Origin: Epiperipatus broadwayi
Taxonomy: Eukaryota; Onychophora; Udeonychophora; Euonychophora; Peripatidae
Length of the DNA stretch: 64,000 nt
Direction of reading: 5' to 3'
Assembly: GCA_028023455.1 (NCBI GenBank)
Contig: JAQFVV010012405.1
Coordinates: forward strand, 3,167,149-3,231,148
Positions 1 to 11,214 of this stretch are shown piece after piece; the first letter of the stretch is position 1; each line of letters starts with the position of its first letter. The translations under genes were made by a program, and so were the position numbers. A model generated the notes under the pieces. It was not told the origin of the DNA. It worked only from the letters and a program-made list of their open reading frames with translations, and made no database searches.

Positions 1-1036
1 ACTGATATCCATGATGAAAAAACAAAGAAAAGTATAAATTTAAACCAGTTTCCTAAAATATTTGCTCAAAACAAAAAACATTTTTATGTTATAGTCTTTT
101 TCTTGCTAATTGTGTTGCACTTTGCTTAATTTTATTTACTTTATTTTAAAATGTATTTCTAAAATTTAAGTATGTAATTTAATTATTTTTATTATACATA
201 CCAATTTAACATTTTAAATTATGACAGTATTTTCTTGATGCAGTTCATCAAAGTATTTATTAGAGTTTATACAAAAACCAAACCGGATTTCGAATTGTCG
301 TTTATTAAAAAAAAAAAAAAAAACAGTTAAAAATGGTATACACATATTTGTAGATAATAAAGTTAAGATTTTATAAAATAATTTTTATTTCAAATATGCA
401 TGATTATTAATGTGAAAAAAATAATTAACCATTCAAATATTAAAAAAAAGTATATTTATACATAAATTAAAAAATAACATTTAATTAACAATTTAAATAT
501 TAAAATAACAAAATATAGATGAAATAGATAAAAATAATGGATTAAAATAACCAAAAATGTACTTAAATAATTAAAAAAAAGTATATAAATTATTATATTT
601 TAGTTGTTTTCTTAAGAAATATGTCTTTAAAAGACATAATGCATCTATAGACTGATGAATTAATTTTATTCTACTTTTAGTTACTAAGTTGCCAGATATC
701 TAAAAAATATGCTCATTAGCTATTGAGCTTGGCTTTATAGATTTCAAGGCTTCAAATAATAAGTCATAAATTCTTTGCTCTTTTATTTATTGCTTCATAA
801 ACTTCAAACTCCACTTTTAACTTTTTAGGATTTGCTGTTTTTTCTTTGGTTCTTCTGTAAATCATTGAATAGATTTTTCTATCACTTCTTTTAAAGTAAT
901 ATCATTTTTCACTTTTTATTTTTAGCTTCATCACTAGAATTTGCTTTGGTACATGAATTTGATTTTGGATATATCTTTGATCAAATTTTTTTTGATAATT
1001 TTATAATTTCAGATTTTATTGATAAGGTATTAGTTG
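1..1036. other. AT-rich DNA without identifiable genes
   Basis: Very AT-rich sequence with homopolymer A and T runs. All reading frames are short and low in complexity. From about 600 to 1020 the base composition is slightly less extreme and could be an old decayed repeat, but I could not place it in any family. Confidence 0.6.
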
Positions 1037-1130
1037 TTTTTTTTTAAGTGTCATAGCATCGGCTGGGATGTGAACCCGCAACCCGGGCAACTGCCTGCAA
1101 GTGCAAAGCAATCACACTGACCTCTCAACC
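1037..1130 (-). mobile_element. tRNA-derived SINE, subfamily A
   Basis: Read on the minus strand, this is a short tRNA-like head ending in a T run on the plus strand (a poly-A tail on the element's own strand). A B-box-like stretch GGGTTCACATCCC lies near the 3' side, followed by the shared block GCCGATGCTATGACAC, which also ends the copies at about 2.2, 48.0 and 55.5 kb. The A-box side is recognisable as GGTTGAGAGGTCAG. Flanking duplications are not clear. Such SINEs are transcribed by RNA polymerase III and copied by a partner LINE. Confidence 0.6.
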
Positions 1131-2162
1131 TTTTTTGTTGATAAATATTGGAGATTCTGCAAATAATGAAGCACTGTTATCAAATCAATTTGGTGTCATT
1201 CATTAATTCCAGCATTTAATGCATTTATTAATTTGAAAATATTTTTAGTTTTTAAAGGCTTCAATTCATTCAATAAAAATTTGAAAATGCCTTCACTCAT
1301 TAATAAATTGGCATCTTTTCATCTAAAGATTTTTCTGTGAGTAGTGCTGGTTTTAAAACATTGTAAAGCTTTATAATTTTAATATAATAAGTCTCATTTC
1401 ACATATTACAAGCATTGAGATCATTTAAAGCAAGTAGAACACACTCTTTTAGAGTTTTGTAAATTTAAAAAAAAAAAAAAACTGTTTACAGCAGATCATC
1501 GATTAAATTAACAATGGATGTATAATTCATTTTGAATTGTGCCGATCTACTTCCTGACAAAATACAGTAACAGATTTTCTTCATTTGAAATAAAGTCATA
1601 AATATTTTTATTTTAAGCTTGGTTAGTTTGAAACACAACCAGTCTCTTATAAATTTTTTATGTGTTTGTATACTTTTGCAAAGTAAAGGTTATAAGGCAC
1701 ATTATCAAATAAGATTTCATATCTAAAAATAATGTTTGCAATAAAATCAGTTTTTAAGTTTTAAAACTGGTTTTCATATTTAACATAGTTTAGTAAAAAA
1801 ATTAGTTTTTAAAAGCAGTATTTTTTTGCATTTTTGTAATACACCAATAGATATCAAGTCATTAAAATGTTACTCTATATCAGTTTAGTATAATAATTGA
1901 ACAAATTTGAAAAGCAAAGGTCTTGCATATTTATAATACATAAATATATATCTATCCAAATCAGGACGTTATTAATTCAATCTATAAATAAACTACACTA
2001 TTTAATTATCTTATATGAAGAAATTTCTGCAAATACTTTTTTTTAAAAGTAAGTATATAAATATATTTTGTGCTTTTTACAAAGACAAATTTCACTCTCA
2101 TATCATAAATAATAAATTAAAGAACAAACATTTTAATAATAATATTCTATACAAATTTTTCT
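1131..2162. other. AT-rich DNA without identifiable genes
   Basis: No ORF, RNA gene or repeat boundary could be supported here. The stretch is rich in A/T homopolymers and short direct repeats. Confidence 0.5.
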
Positions 2163-2298
2163 TTTTATGCAATACTTTTTTTTTCTCGTGTCATAGCATC
2201 AGCTGGGAAGCGAACCCGCTAACCTGGAACAACTGCTTATAAAGTAACTGTCGCTGACCTCTCGACCATCAATGCTTGACTGTTTTATGCAATACTTT
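2163..2298 (-). mobile_element. tRNA-derived SINE with perfect 16-bp target duplication
   Basis: The duplication TTTTATGCAATACTTT occurs at 2163-2178 and again at 2283-2298, bracketing the insert 2179-2282. On the minus strand the insert has an A box TGGTCGAGAGG (fits TRGYNNARNGG) and a B box GGTTCGCTTCC (one base off GGTTCGANTCC). It then has the common block GATGCTATGACAC and a short A tail. This is a textbook retroposed tRNA-derived SINE. The perfect duplication suggests a fairly young insertion. It is closer to the 1.0-kb copy than to the two later copies. The parent tRNA is not certain. Confidence 0.85.
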
Positions 2299-3016
2299 AA
2301 TTAATATATCTTATATTTATCAATTTTTACTTGCTAATGTGGAATTTTTTTCCAAATCTATAAATAGGTTGAATAGTGAATAGCTTATCATCATTACTTT
2401 AACAATCATGCTGTCTTGTTTATTTTTTTTTTTTTTAAATGATATTATTCTTATATATTACACATAAAGGCTCATGAGAATGGACAAAATTTGATGTAAT
2501 ATTTGAGTAAATTTATATAATATTAAATTATTATACACCTCTTTCAGCTAGATTTCAGCATCTGCCTCAATAACAACAAGCTCCTATAGCTATTATTGGA
2601 TATATGGAGTAGATCCAGTGTTTGCCATTGAAGAAATCCAGCAGTAAAAACCAGTCTGTGAATTGAAGATACATTATGATTTAGTGTCCATTGATTATTC
2701 AAACTTATCATTGATTCTGAAGTAGGGTAAATAAAGAAGATTATTACTACTGAGTGTCGCAATAGTCAATAATTATCACTTAAGCAAATATCAGCTAAAT
2801 AAAGTATTTGTATAAATTGAATTTTAATCTACTATACAGCTGTACAAACCAGCCCTCTGATGACATGCAGCCCATGGTAAGGATTTGTGCAGCTTGCCTA
2901 GAAGTTTTGATATTGTGATTTACAATTACAAGCAGCAAAATTGACATAAATAGTTTAGTAAAGCCGAACTATCACTAAGCTTTTTCTAAAATGGTATATT
3001 ATAAACAATTATGGTA
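2299..3016. other. AT-rich DNA without identifiable genes
   Basis: A less AT-rich patch at about 2540-2760 and 2820-2940 has short open frames on both strands, but no recognisable protein motif. It is probably an old unclassified repeat. Confidence 0.4.
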
Positions 3017-3894
3017 TGAGGGGGGGGAGGATCAAAAATAACTAGAATTTTATAATAAAATATTGTTCATTTATTTTTAAGTGTTATATATTTAATCACT
3101 TTCAAATTACTATCCATTTGATGCAATATATCAGTCTAAATATATTTTTTATTTTTCAAAGTAGTCCATAAATAGTTGCAAAGTAGTGCTTTTAAATGCC
3201 GCTGTCATTTTTCCCCATCACTTCTATGCCCACAAAAAAAAAAGAGGCATTTTTTTCATTTGAGAGATTTTTAAAAAATTGCATAAAGCATGATCAAGAA
3301 AATGTGGCTGATGGATACACTGGTTCATACAGAATTTAAAAGTGTTTCGCACTCAAGGTTTTGAGAGATGACATTTTGTTGGGATGGGGCTGTTTACGTT
3401 TTCCTGCATCACGTAAATGTTTCAGAACTTTGCAGGTAAAATGTCTGATCATTACAAATTAAATCTGAGAGAAAAATGCTGTTTGCATCAAGAAAAAAAA
3501 TCAATATTGTTTTGACTTTGAACTTTACTTGTCAAAGTTTTAAGGGATGTGGTGAATTTAACATTTTAATTAAACCACTCATAAACTTCTATTATTACAA
3601 GATCAGCTTGCTTATAATCTGTTTCAAGTATCACAACTATTTTCCTTGCTGTTTTCTGTAAACAAAAACAGAATTTCACATTGTTCAAACTTTTCAGCCT
3701 TTTCAGCCATTGTAAAAAAATTGACAAATTTGTGAAATGCTCTTTCCAAAAAAATGTGCTATGTGGCACCCCAATTTTACATGATAGATTGATGCAGAAG
3801 TGTTTCCTGAAAAAAGTATGTAAAAGCAGAAGTATACACTATAACAGGCATGCAGACCAGAAAACAATTCCAATTATTTTTGGATCTTCCCTCA
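3017..3894 (-). mobile_element. mariner-type DNA transposon, internally deleted
   Basis: The ends are imperfect terminal inverted repeats. The left end begins TGAGGGGGGGAGGATC followed by AAAAATAACTAGAAT. The right end, reversed, begins TGAGGGAAGATCCAAAAATA. Each end is flanked by TA (3015-3016 and 3895-3896), the target used by Tc1/mariner elements. At 878 bp it is shorter than a typical 1.3-kb mariner. Transposase remnants inside run on the minus strand. A second family member lies at 18589-19296. Confidence 0.8.
3020..3780 (-). pseudogene. mariner transposase pseudogene
   Basis: Mariner transposases bind their inverted repeats through an N-terminal helix-turn-helix and cut with a DDD triad. 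On the minus strand a broken frame at about 3730-3566 reads as this N-terminal domain: FCFCLQKTARKIVVILETDY, then KQADLVIIEVYEWFN. These correspond to the family pattern of a KFCF..LGKT-like helix, an ETY.ML-like helix and a VY/FEWF motif. Further on, at about 3440-3340, another frame gives LKHLRDAGKRKQPHP, resembling the block before the last catalytic residues. Several frameshifts and stops separate these pieces and much of the catalytic core is missing. It cannot encode active transposase. Confidence 0.7.
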
Positions 3895-3896
3895 TA

Positions 3897-4835
3897 TATA
3901 TCATATTATAATAAAAAACTTTTATACCCACCATAACTTACCTTTTTTATGATCACTAACCTAACTAATGATAGGAATCTTCACTAATTTTGTATATGTA
4001 TTGTATTTATTATTTTGCATGTAACCCTCAGATATTTTTTTTTCTAAGACAGTCCTTGAATTACTTAAGGGTGTTTAGCCTTGTCTTATATATGAAATTA
4101 GTCTATGTTTCATAATACATGCACCATATATTTATCAAACAGTTGCATTTCTAGTTGTGTAAGTCTGCATTCTAAACTTTTTTTACATTATGTGTATGCA
4201 AATAGGATATTTGAATTAAAATAAATTTCATTTTTTTATATGGCTCACTGCAAGTAATTAATGTGTATTTAACCTTTTGATTAATCCATACAAACTACTT
4301 TATTTGTAGATGGCACTGATGGTCCTTCAGCTTTTCTAACTCTCCTAAGGGTACTTGTATCACTATTTAGTTGTATTTGTGTTCATTTGATGCCAGAAAG
4401 TGGAATGAAAATAATTTTATTAATTTAAAAAGAAATCGAAATAAATCAATATTCCAAAGATCAAGTTTATTTTTAAAGGAGCTAAGGCTCTATCCTAAAG
4501 TGTTGATTATAGTGTTGTTAGCAATGAGTAAATTGTTTTTTCCCCATAGTTTATTTAAATATTTATGATTATTTTAACAAATTATTTACATAGTAATTAT
4601 TAAAATAGAAATATTTTCATGATTCCACTTAGTTTTTTTAAAAATAAGATTCATTTTTAAAAATAAACTTTAAGTATAGAAACTATTATTTTATTCTCTG
4701 TCAAATACTATAGTTTAGAACTTTTATGTTATTTTAATAATTATAAATATAATTTTAAGTTTTAGAGTACACTTTTAATGAATGAAATTCATTTTAACAA
4801 AGATTTTGTTAATTTACTTTTTCTATAGTGTTACG
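3897..4835. other. AT-rich DNA upstream of the first LINE
   Basis: No coding or RNA feature could be supported. Part of this may be the 5' untranslated region of the LINE that starts near 4.84 kb, because the true 5' end of that element could not be fixed. Confidence 0.35.
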
Positions 4836-4849
4836 CCAAAATAATAGAA

Positions 4850-6796
4850 GTGATGAAATGCGGAAAAACTTATCAGTCACCAAAAATTAATCCAACACAT
4901 AATTCGAATTCAAATTTAAATACAATCAATATAGATTTGGACTCAAGCTACAACTCAGTGGATAAATCATTTTTTTTTTTAGATGTTCCAAGAAAAAATA
5001 ATATAGAAAAAACTAATAAAACAGTAGCACTACTAAGCAAACAAAATTTTCAAAAAAATAAAAATTATAACGAAGATTTCTCCATATCAGAAAATGTCAG
5101 ATCAATGACCAAGAGTCATAAAAATTGCACTTTGGACACATTTAAAAGTGATAATTCAATAGATTATTCCTCCAAGAACATGACTAAACTTTCTAAGTCT
5201 GATTGCAAATAACAGCAACAAAATTATACCATTAATTCTACTTCATCATCTATGAAAGAAAAACCTGTTTTTAACATAAATATGCAACACATACAAGAAT
5301 TTACTCCGAATGTTCCCAACCCCAAAACTAAAGTTTCAGATGCCATTAAAAAGCCCATAATGATGCAAGATTCACCAACAAGGACTGCAACAACATCTTT
5401 AATCGAGATGCCCCAAAAAGTAAGTCTTCAGACCTCCAGTCCAACAAACTCTGACTATTCACCCAGCTTACAAATTAATAACACTGGCCACATCTCACAA
5501 AAAAATCTATCACATTCTCAAATCGATACTAGAATGGATTTGGAAGCTGATTTTCCTTTTCTAAGTCCCACATCCAAATCAAAACCACCAAACTATTTCA
5601 ACAGAAATAAAGTCACAGAACCTAAACCACTTACTACTAACAATTACAATGACTTCCCTTCACTAAATGCTGCTCCCAATCATAATACCTATCAATCGGC
5701 TTCCAAACCATTATCCTATGCTGAAAAAGCAGCTATGATTCTTAACACAAACATTCAGCCTAAATCAATAATCACTCAGAATCTACATCACACTCCTAAA
5801 CCTGATCCTTCAATAAGGCCATACAAATTATCCATGAAGAAAACACACTTACAGAACAGGATACTCCAGAAATAGCATCACTCAGACTCACTCACAATTT
5901 TCATTGAGATCCTACTATCCACGCTTTTATCAATGAACAATTCAATAGAACAATCCCTGCTCTACTCCATAAAACCTTTAAAAATTACAAGAATGAAAAT
6001 GCAATCATTCTCTCAACTACTGATAATGATCTTAATTTGTTTAATTTTCCTGTCAAATCACTGTATGACTTATTCAAAGATCACAATCTATGGGGATCAA
6101 TATATAAGATCTTATTCCATCCCAAATCATTCGCTAATCATTATCTAGTCACCATAGATGCTAATCGCCCTCTATATTTAGATGGAACAGTGTGGAACTG
6201 CCTAACTGATTTTGATAGTAACTGACCTACAAAAGGCTCTGGGTCTCTATGGAAAAATCATCTCCTTTGACTTCAAACTCATACCTCATGCTCAAACCCA
6301 TGTACTCACCAATATGGCATTATTCAAAATTGTACTCAATAAGGGCATTTCTCATTTATCTATTCCAGGATTGATTATCAGGAATGTCCCCTTGCAATCA
6401 CCCTCCGCGGTGTCCCTTTTCAATGTTTTCATTGCTGAGAAGGATCTGAAATCCAAGATCGCATATGCATCCAATGCGGAGATATACGCCACAAATATCA
6501 TAAATGTGCATACAAGAACTCACTGCTCTCAATCCAATCTCATGCTAACAGTCCCACTTCTAATTACAATTATAATAGAATTAATAATCGCCAAAATCTT
6601 GGGCTCAAATCATATTTTTCCTGGCCCCAGCGCTCCCAGCGCTCAACAATTTACTGATGACTTATCTACTGGAAGTCGCTACATAGCGGTTGATGAACTA
6701 TCTGCAGATATCTCTTCTATGGCTGAGGAGAATGCCCTGTCTACAACCTCTGCCACTGACCCAGAGATTGATTTCTGTGGTTCCTCCCTGACGTAA
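4850..6796 (+). pseudogene. LINE ORF1 (gag-like, zinc-knuckle) pseudogene
   Basis: ORF1 proteins bind the element RNA and assist target-primed reverse transcription. The first part (4850-5875) is one frame with a single stop at 5210. It is low in complexity and rich in S, N, T, P and K, with DLEADFPFLSPTSKSKPP as the most structured stretch. After a frameshift a segment around 6037-6225 reads KSLYDLFKDHNLWGSIYKIL. A further shift gives DLQKALGLYGKIISFDFKL and IIRNVPLQ, like the RRM-type fold of such gag proteins. A CX2CX4HX4C zinc knuckle, CIQCGDIRHKYHKC, is at 6466-6507 in another frame. At least three frame changes are needed to join these parts. Assignment rests on the knuckle and on the position just before ORF2. 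Confidence 0.65.
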
Positions 6797-6807
6797 GAGA
6801 AAAAACC

Positions 6808-6991
6808 ATAATCTCAAATCCTGGTCTAATCCAGCTGAATCTCATTCCAGTGCTGACAGTCTTACCTCCCTTGGAGGGCTTGATCTTCCTGACAAAGTCA
6901 TAATCTCAAATCTCAGTCTAATCCAGCTGAATCTCATTCCAGTGCTGACAGTTTTACCTCCCTTGGAGGTCTTGATCTCCCTGACAAGTCA
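6808..6991 (+). repeat. 92-bp tandem duplication in the ORF1-ORF2 region
   Basis: Two adjacent copies (6808-6899 and 6900-6991) share ATAATCTCAAATC and AATCCAGCTGAATCTCATTC, ending at CTTGATCTYCCTGACAA. They differ by a few substitutions. The unit length is not divisible by three, so the duplication shifts the frame. Confidence 0.85.
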
Positions 6992-7266
6992 GCTGGCCCT
7001 CCCAGCCCTAGTAATAAAAAAATAGATACACTTCTCCTGCAATACCTGAAGCCTCTCAAAATCTGCAGCAAATAGACCCAAATCTCAAACCCATTCCTGC
7101 TGTTTCTCCCTCCTACCGTTCTGAACACCTTACACTGCCGAATGATATCGACTATTTCTCCTTACTTGCCGAGGACATTATTGAGACTGTTCCTGAACTT
7201 GAAGCTGATTTTCCTCCAGTCATTGATCCGGATCCTTTTGACTCCTCCTCTGGGCACATCACATCT

Positions 7267-7960
7267 TTGAATCATAAGACTAAAATACCATTTATTATGT
7301 TTAGTATCATATCAGTTAATGTTAGAGGTCTAAACTCTCGTGACAGGGCTTATGCCTTATTACACTGGTTTCACCACCAAGCCCCTGATGTTCTTTGCCT
7401 ATCTGAGACTAAGCTCCATATTGGATCTGACCCCCACACTCTTTATGTCATTTATCACCTAGGCTACTTCCATTACTCATACTTTTCCTCTGCTTCAGGA
7501 GGAATTGCATCAATAAAAATTCCCCTATTGCATCAATAAAAATTCCCCTATTTCCTTCTTTAAAATTCTACACATTGATTCTAACTGCTTAATAGCCACC
7601 ATTCAAATCAATAGTTTTCCTTTTAATCTGATAAATTTATACTTATCCAAGGATTCAGATACAATTCTCAGGACTACTCATACTATAAATTCCATCCTCA
7701 GAATCAGTCCTCTTCCCACTTTAATCATTGGAGATTTAATCTTACTTATGAACAATGTCAAAGCAAATTTATGCAATTTCTAAATCAACAAATGGAAGTG
7801 GAAGAAGATTCTTCCCACAAACCGCGTTTTCATGTTACACCCAAAAGTACACAAACTCGTCCTCTTCTCTTTCTCGTTTTCACCAATTATCGAAGTTCAT
7901 CTATGGCCTGCAGTATTTTCTGACCACTTTGCCTTAGGGGTTATAGTCAACTTGAGGAAG
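7267..7960 (+). pseudogene. LINE ORF2 endonuclease domain (APE type), broken
   Basis: This domain nicks target DNA to prime reverse transcription. The start is clear at 7300-7410: ISVNVRGLN followed by HQAPDVLCLSETKL. These are the N-containing first motif and the catalytic-E (SETKL) motif of AP-endonuclease-like LINE nucleases. A 23-bp duplication at 7504-7549 then shifts the frame and brings in a stop. Downstream, another frame gives PTLIIGD near 7730, at the position of the GDFN motif. Near 7915 a third frame gives VFSDHFALG, the terminal SDH motif. All expected landmarks are present in order but in three frames. The first ATG of the element's ORF2 may be 7267 or the in-frame ATG at 7297. 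Confidence 0.75.
7504..7549 (+). repeat. 23-bp tandem duplication inside the endonuclease domain
   Basis: Two perfect adjacent copies lie at 7504-7526 and 7527-7549; each begins ATTGCATCAATAAAA and ends TTCCCCT. Adding 23 bases disrupts the endonuclease reading frame. Confidence 0.9.
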
Positions 7961-8186
7961 GTCTCACAAATTGTTAATGAACTACCATGAACCATTCGTA
8001 TGCTTACTAGAGGCAATATTACTATCCAGCTGATATCAGAAGCTTATATTGCCTTTAATCGGTTACAGCTAATTTCTCTTTTGGCACAGGCTGCTTGGAG
8101 GGCATTTGTTGACACATGACACACTCCAACACCTTATTAATAGATGCACAATGAAATCCAAGGGTCCAGTTTGTATGCTTAATGAG

Positions 8187-8422
8187 CTGGACTCCATTGC
8201 CAGAGAGCTCAGCTCACTTCCTTATGAAGCCCTTACTACCTCAAATATTCTGGCTCTAAAGACAAAATATAAGCACACTCAAGGAGCCATTGCTGAGTAT
8301 CTATCTGGATTCTATTGCCAGAGAGCTCAGCTCACTTCCTTATGAAGCCCTAACTATCTCAAATATTCTGGCTCTAAAGACAAAATATAAGCACATTCAA
8401 GGAGTCATTGTTGAGTATCTAT
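8187..8422 (+). repeat. 118-bp tandem duplication in the reverse transcriptase region
   Basis: Two adjacent copies, 8187-8304 and 8305-8422, both begin CTGGAYTCYATTGCCAGAGA. They are over 90% identical by eye. The 118-bp unit is not a multiple of three and shifts the frame, so two overlapping open frames repeat the same peptide. Confidence 0.9.
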
Positions 8423-9792
8423 CAATTAGGAGGACCCGCCAATACCTTCATCACCAACATTGCTGGACCAGAGGCTACCTAAGGTGGGCCCTGGGCTCTG
8501 GCAAAAGGTCTAGGGCTCCTAGGTTAATAGAGATATGGGGCAATGAATACTCCAGTGCTTCCATGTTGGGAGTAACTAACTCACATAGGACTCTCATCAA
8601 CAGGGAATCAACTCCACATAAGATCACTGAAACCAGGATCCTATCACCATTAAGATCATTTCTGGATAGAACTCATCCTGGCCTACATGGCATTCCCAAG
8701 TTTGTACTTATACACCTTCGTGCCTTTACCATCCCGATAATCAAAGGAATGATTGACTTCTGGCCGAAGGCACCCAGAAAATTTATGGAAATATCAAATT
8801 TCCATGGTTCCTCTTATTAAGAAATGGGAAGCCCCACATCAGTTGGACAACCTCTGGCCTATCTCGATGTTGCCCTTAATGATAAAGACAATTGAAGGTT
8901 TAATTCAAGAGGATATCCAAGACAACCTCATAAATCAATTGTTTTCATACCAATTTGCCAAGAAGGGGAACTCGATTGCCAATGCCGTCAGCCACTTTTG
9001 CCTTCTCATAGATCATGTTCATTGAAAAAGGATGTCATGACCGATTGCAGTCCAACTTGAATTTTCTGGGGCCTTTGACTGTGTCAGGGTCAAAGTATTG
9101 CTTAGTGTGTTGGAGGAACTCTGAGTGCCTTCAGCATATCTCCAGATGATAGAGAACCTGCTTCACAATCAGGCGGTATTTCTCTTTCTCGATGGTAGAG
9201 TGGCTCCAGGATTTTGGCCCTGTATTTCCATTCCTCAAGGCTCACCACTAAGTACTCTTCTCTTCACAGCCTATCTGAACCCATTACTGCTAAGCATTGA
9301 GGCTGTCTTTCCTGGGATAGCTATCCCTATACTGAGGGAGAACATTCATCATATTTTTTATATGGATGATGTGGTGGTGGTGTTCTCATCTCAGGATGAG
9401 TTCACTAGGCTCGAGGAATGCCTGGACCAATTTTCTCACAAATCTGGTCTCAGAGTAAACCAAATGAAATCGGCCATATGGTCAATTCTATCAGGCAAAC
9501 AAATACCAGGTAGATTTGAAGTGCCCCCTCAGAAATGTCTCAGATTCCCCATAGCCCCCCCATCCATTATGAGAAGAGAACTCCAAGCTTCCTTATTAGC
9601 TAAAGTCAATTCTACAGTAACATCACTATCTAAGGTCTACCTGTCCTTATTGGGGAAAATAGCACTACTTAATGCTATAGTATTGCCCAAAATAACATTA
9701 TCTAGCAGGATTTCCCCTATGTGCAAGTTTATCCAAAAAATTGAAACCTTATGCAGAAAACTTTGCTGGGGAGGCAGGACTCCCATCATCAG

Positions 9793-9876
9793 CCTCAACA
9801 TATTACAAAAACCCAAACTTCTTAATGGCCTTAGCCTCAACATATTACAAAAAACCAAACTTCTTAATGGCCTTAG
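9793..9876 (+). repeat. 42-bp in-frame tandem duplication after the RT domain
   Basis: Two near-identical 42-bp copies encode the peptide SLNILQKPKLLNGL and then SLNILQKTKLLNGL. Because 42 is divisible by three, the frame continues through both. Confidence 0.9.
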
Positions 9877-10020
9877 CCTTCACTCACTGAAGATTTTTTA
9901 CCTCCAACGAAATCATAATATACTGTTCAAGATTTTTAAGGATAATCCCGATATGGAGTGCCCCTTCCCCAAGGAAAAGATAGAGCCTACCTATTGACCT
10001 TTGCCTAGATTAAGAAGCAT

Positions 10021-10594
10021 TTGGCTACAGAAGCAAGTTACAGTAATTTTTCAAAACTTCCAATCATTGGGTTCCCTTTTTCAGGGAACTTATCATATTG
10101 GGAGGTTTATCAATTAATGTTTCCTGGGAAAACTAAATCCATTAATATACTTCCAATAGGAATCGCTCAATTTTCCAAATTAACAAAATTCATCAAACTG
10201 AGTCCAAAATTTGTTGGATTTTTTAATAAAAAACATCCTTGGAGCACTTCCCACTGGGGCATTTTTCCACTACCAAAGGGGTTACAACATCAACCCCCTT
10301 TGTCTCCTATGTAACAAACAGGAGGAGTCAATTGGCCACATTCTGGATCAATGTGATTCGTCGACTCATCTCTGTAATATAGCGTTGGTCCGGATAAATG
10401 GCAGTGACCCAGCTAACATTTCTCTTAATTCAGCAATTAAAAAGGGTCAATTTGGAACAATAAGACTGGCCACTTTCATTAACTTCTCAATTTGGACTGC
10501 CAGATGTAGCATGATATTTGATCATGGTTGTGATGACTTGATGATTAATCGTTTTTTCAAATCCCTCTACAAGATAAAAGAAGAAGATAAATGA
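10021..10594 (+). pseudogene. LINE ORF2 C-terminal CCHC region
   Basis: Two overlapping frames carry the end of ORF2. The second, 10211-10594, contains CLLCNKQEESIGHILDQC, a CX2C...HX4C arrangement typical of the C terminus of L1/Tx1-group ORF2 proteins. It is preceded by LPTGAFFHYQRG and followed by FINFSIWTARC, both common surroundings of this motif. A frameshift near 10250 separates it from the preceding frame. The equivalent region in the minus-strand LINE at 52.2-52.7 kb shows LPTNHFLAYRGR and IWFMRCKLTFD, which supports the alignment. Confidence 0.75.
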
Positions 10595-11190
10595 ACTTGT
10601 CAGCCTTGGCTAATGGACCAAACCTGGAGCCAGATGAAGCTAGAATCCTAATTCATGTGTTTATTAGGCCCAAAACTAGAACTTTCTCCCATCCACTAAA
10701 CAAATAATATTCACTTAAGAATAATCTAACTTTGACTATGAAGATCTTTCATACACCCTATATATTTAATACACAAACTTTGTATTAATTGCATACTATA
10801 CAATTAACTTACTATATCAACTTATAAATATTTTTATAGTCCTTGTTACTCCTTGGGCCAGGATAATCATTAATCAATGGAATTCCCAAATCTTATACAT
10901 AGGTTTAAATTACTTTATATTTCTAACTAATTAAGCTCATGACACACTGCCTTAAGGCATTAATATAATCTTTGATTTTATTTATAGTTATTTATGTTTC
11001 TTGCATACTTGCATTAATTAACCATCATGAGTTTCTTATACTGCTCTTAAGACTAAATTATTGGTCTAATACAACTTTTGATATTTCTGTATACATGGCT
11101 TGCATCCCACATTTATATGTATACATTGAAACTTTCTTATAGACAATGTTATCCTATCATTGATTGCTTTTGTATCCACTCTAATGTGTA

Positions 11191-11196
11191 AATAAA
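11191..11196 (+). terminator. AATAAA polyadenylation signal of the LINE
   Basis: The hexamer AATAAA lies about 20 bases before the presumed element end near 11214. This fits the position expected for 3' processing of the LINE transcript. Confidence 0.5.
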
Positions 11197-11214
11197 GTTT
11201 GATTTTTGAAAGTA

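Larger units (their letters stand above)
8106..9997 (+). pseudogene. LINE ORF2 reverse transcriptase domain, broken
   Basis: This copies element RNA at the nicked target. Landmarks in order are: the GLHGIP motif at about 8680, LWPISMLPL at about 8845 (the family's RPISLL motif), and FSGAFD at about 9060 (motif A with the first catalytic D). They continue with SIPQGSPLST at about 9222 (motif B) and YMDDVVVVF at about 9355 (motif C, catalytic DD). Next comes a thumb-like block with LGKIALLNAIVLPKI and LCWGG. Frame changes occur at the 118-bp duplication and near 8800. A TGA lies at 9122, just upstream of the longest open stretch (9125-9997). The catalytic residues are intact although the frame is not. 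Confidence 0.85.
4836..11214 (+). mobile_element. nearly full-length LINE (L1/Tx1-like), decayed
   Basis: This is a non-LTR retrotransposon in plus orientation. It has ORF1 with a zinc knuckle, then ORF2 with an APE-type endonuclease, reverse transcriptase and C-terminal CCHC motif. An AATAAA lies at 11191-11196, just before the presumed 3' end. Its base composition is visibly richer in C and G than the flanks. The post-RT block, a W.GG-like motif followed by GL-S-L-L repeats, resembles L1/Tx1-group elements; the clade call is tentative. Stops, frameshifts and four local tandem duplications make it inactive. A related, more divergent copy lies at 52.1-55.0 kb in the opposite orientation. The 5' boundary is approximate, and no target duplication was found. 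Confidence 0.8.
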
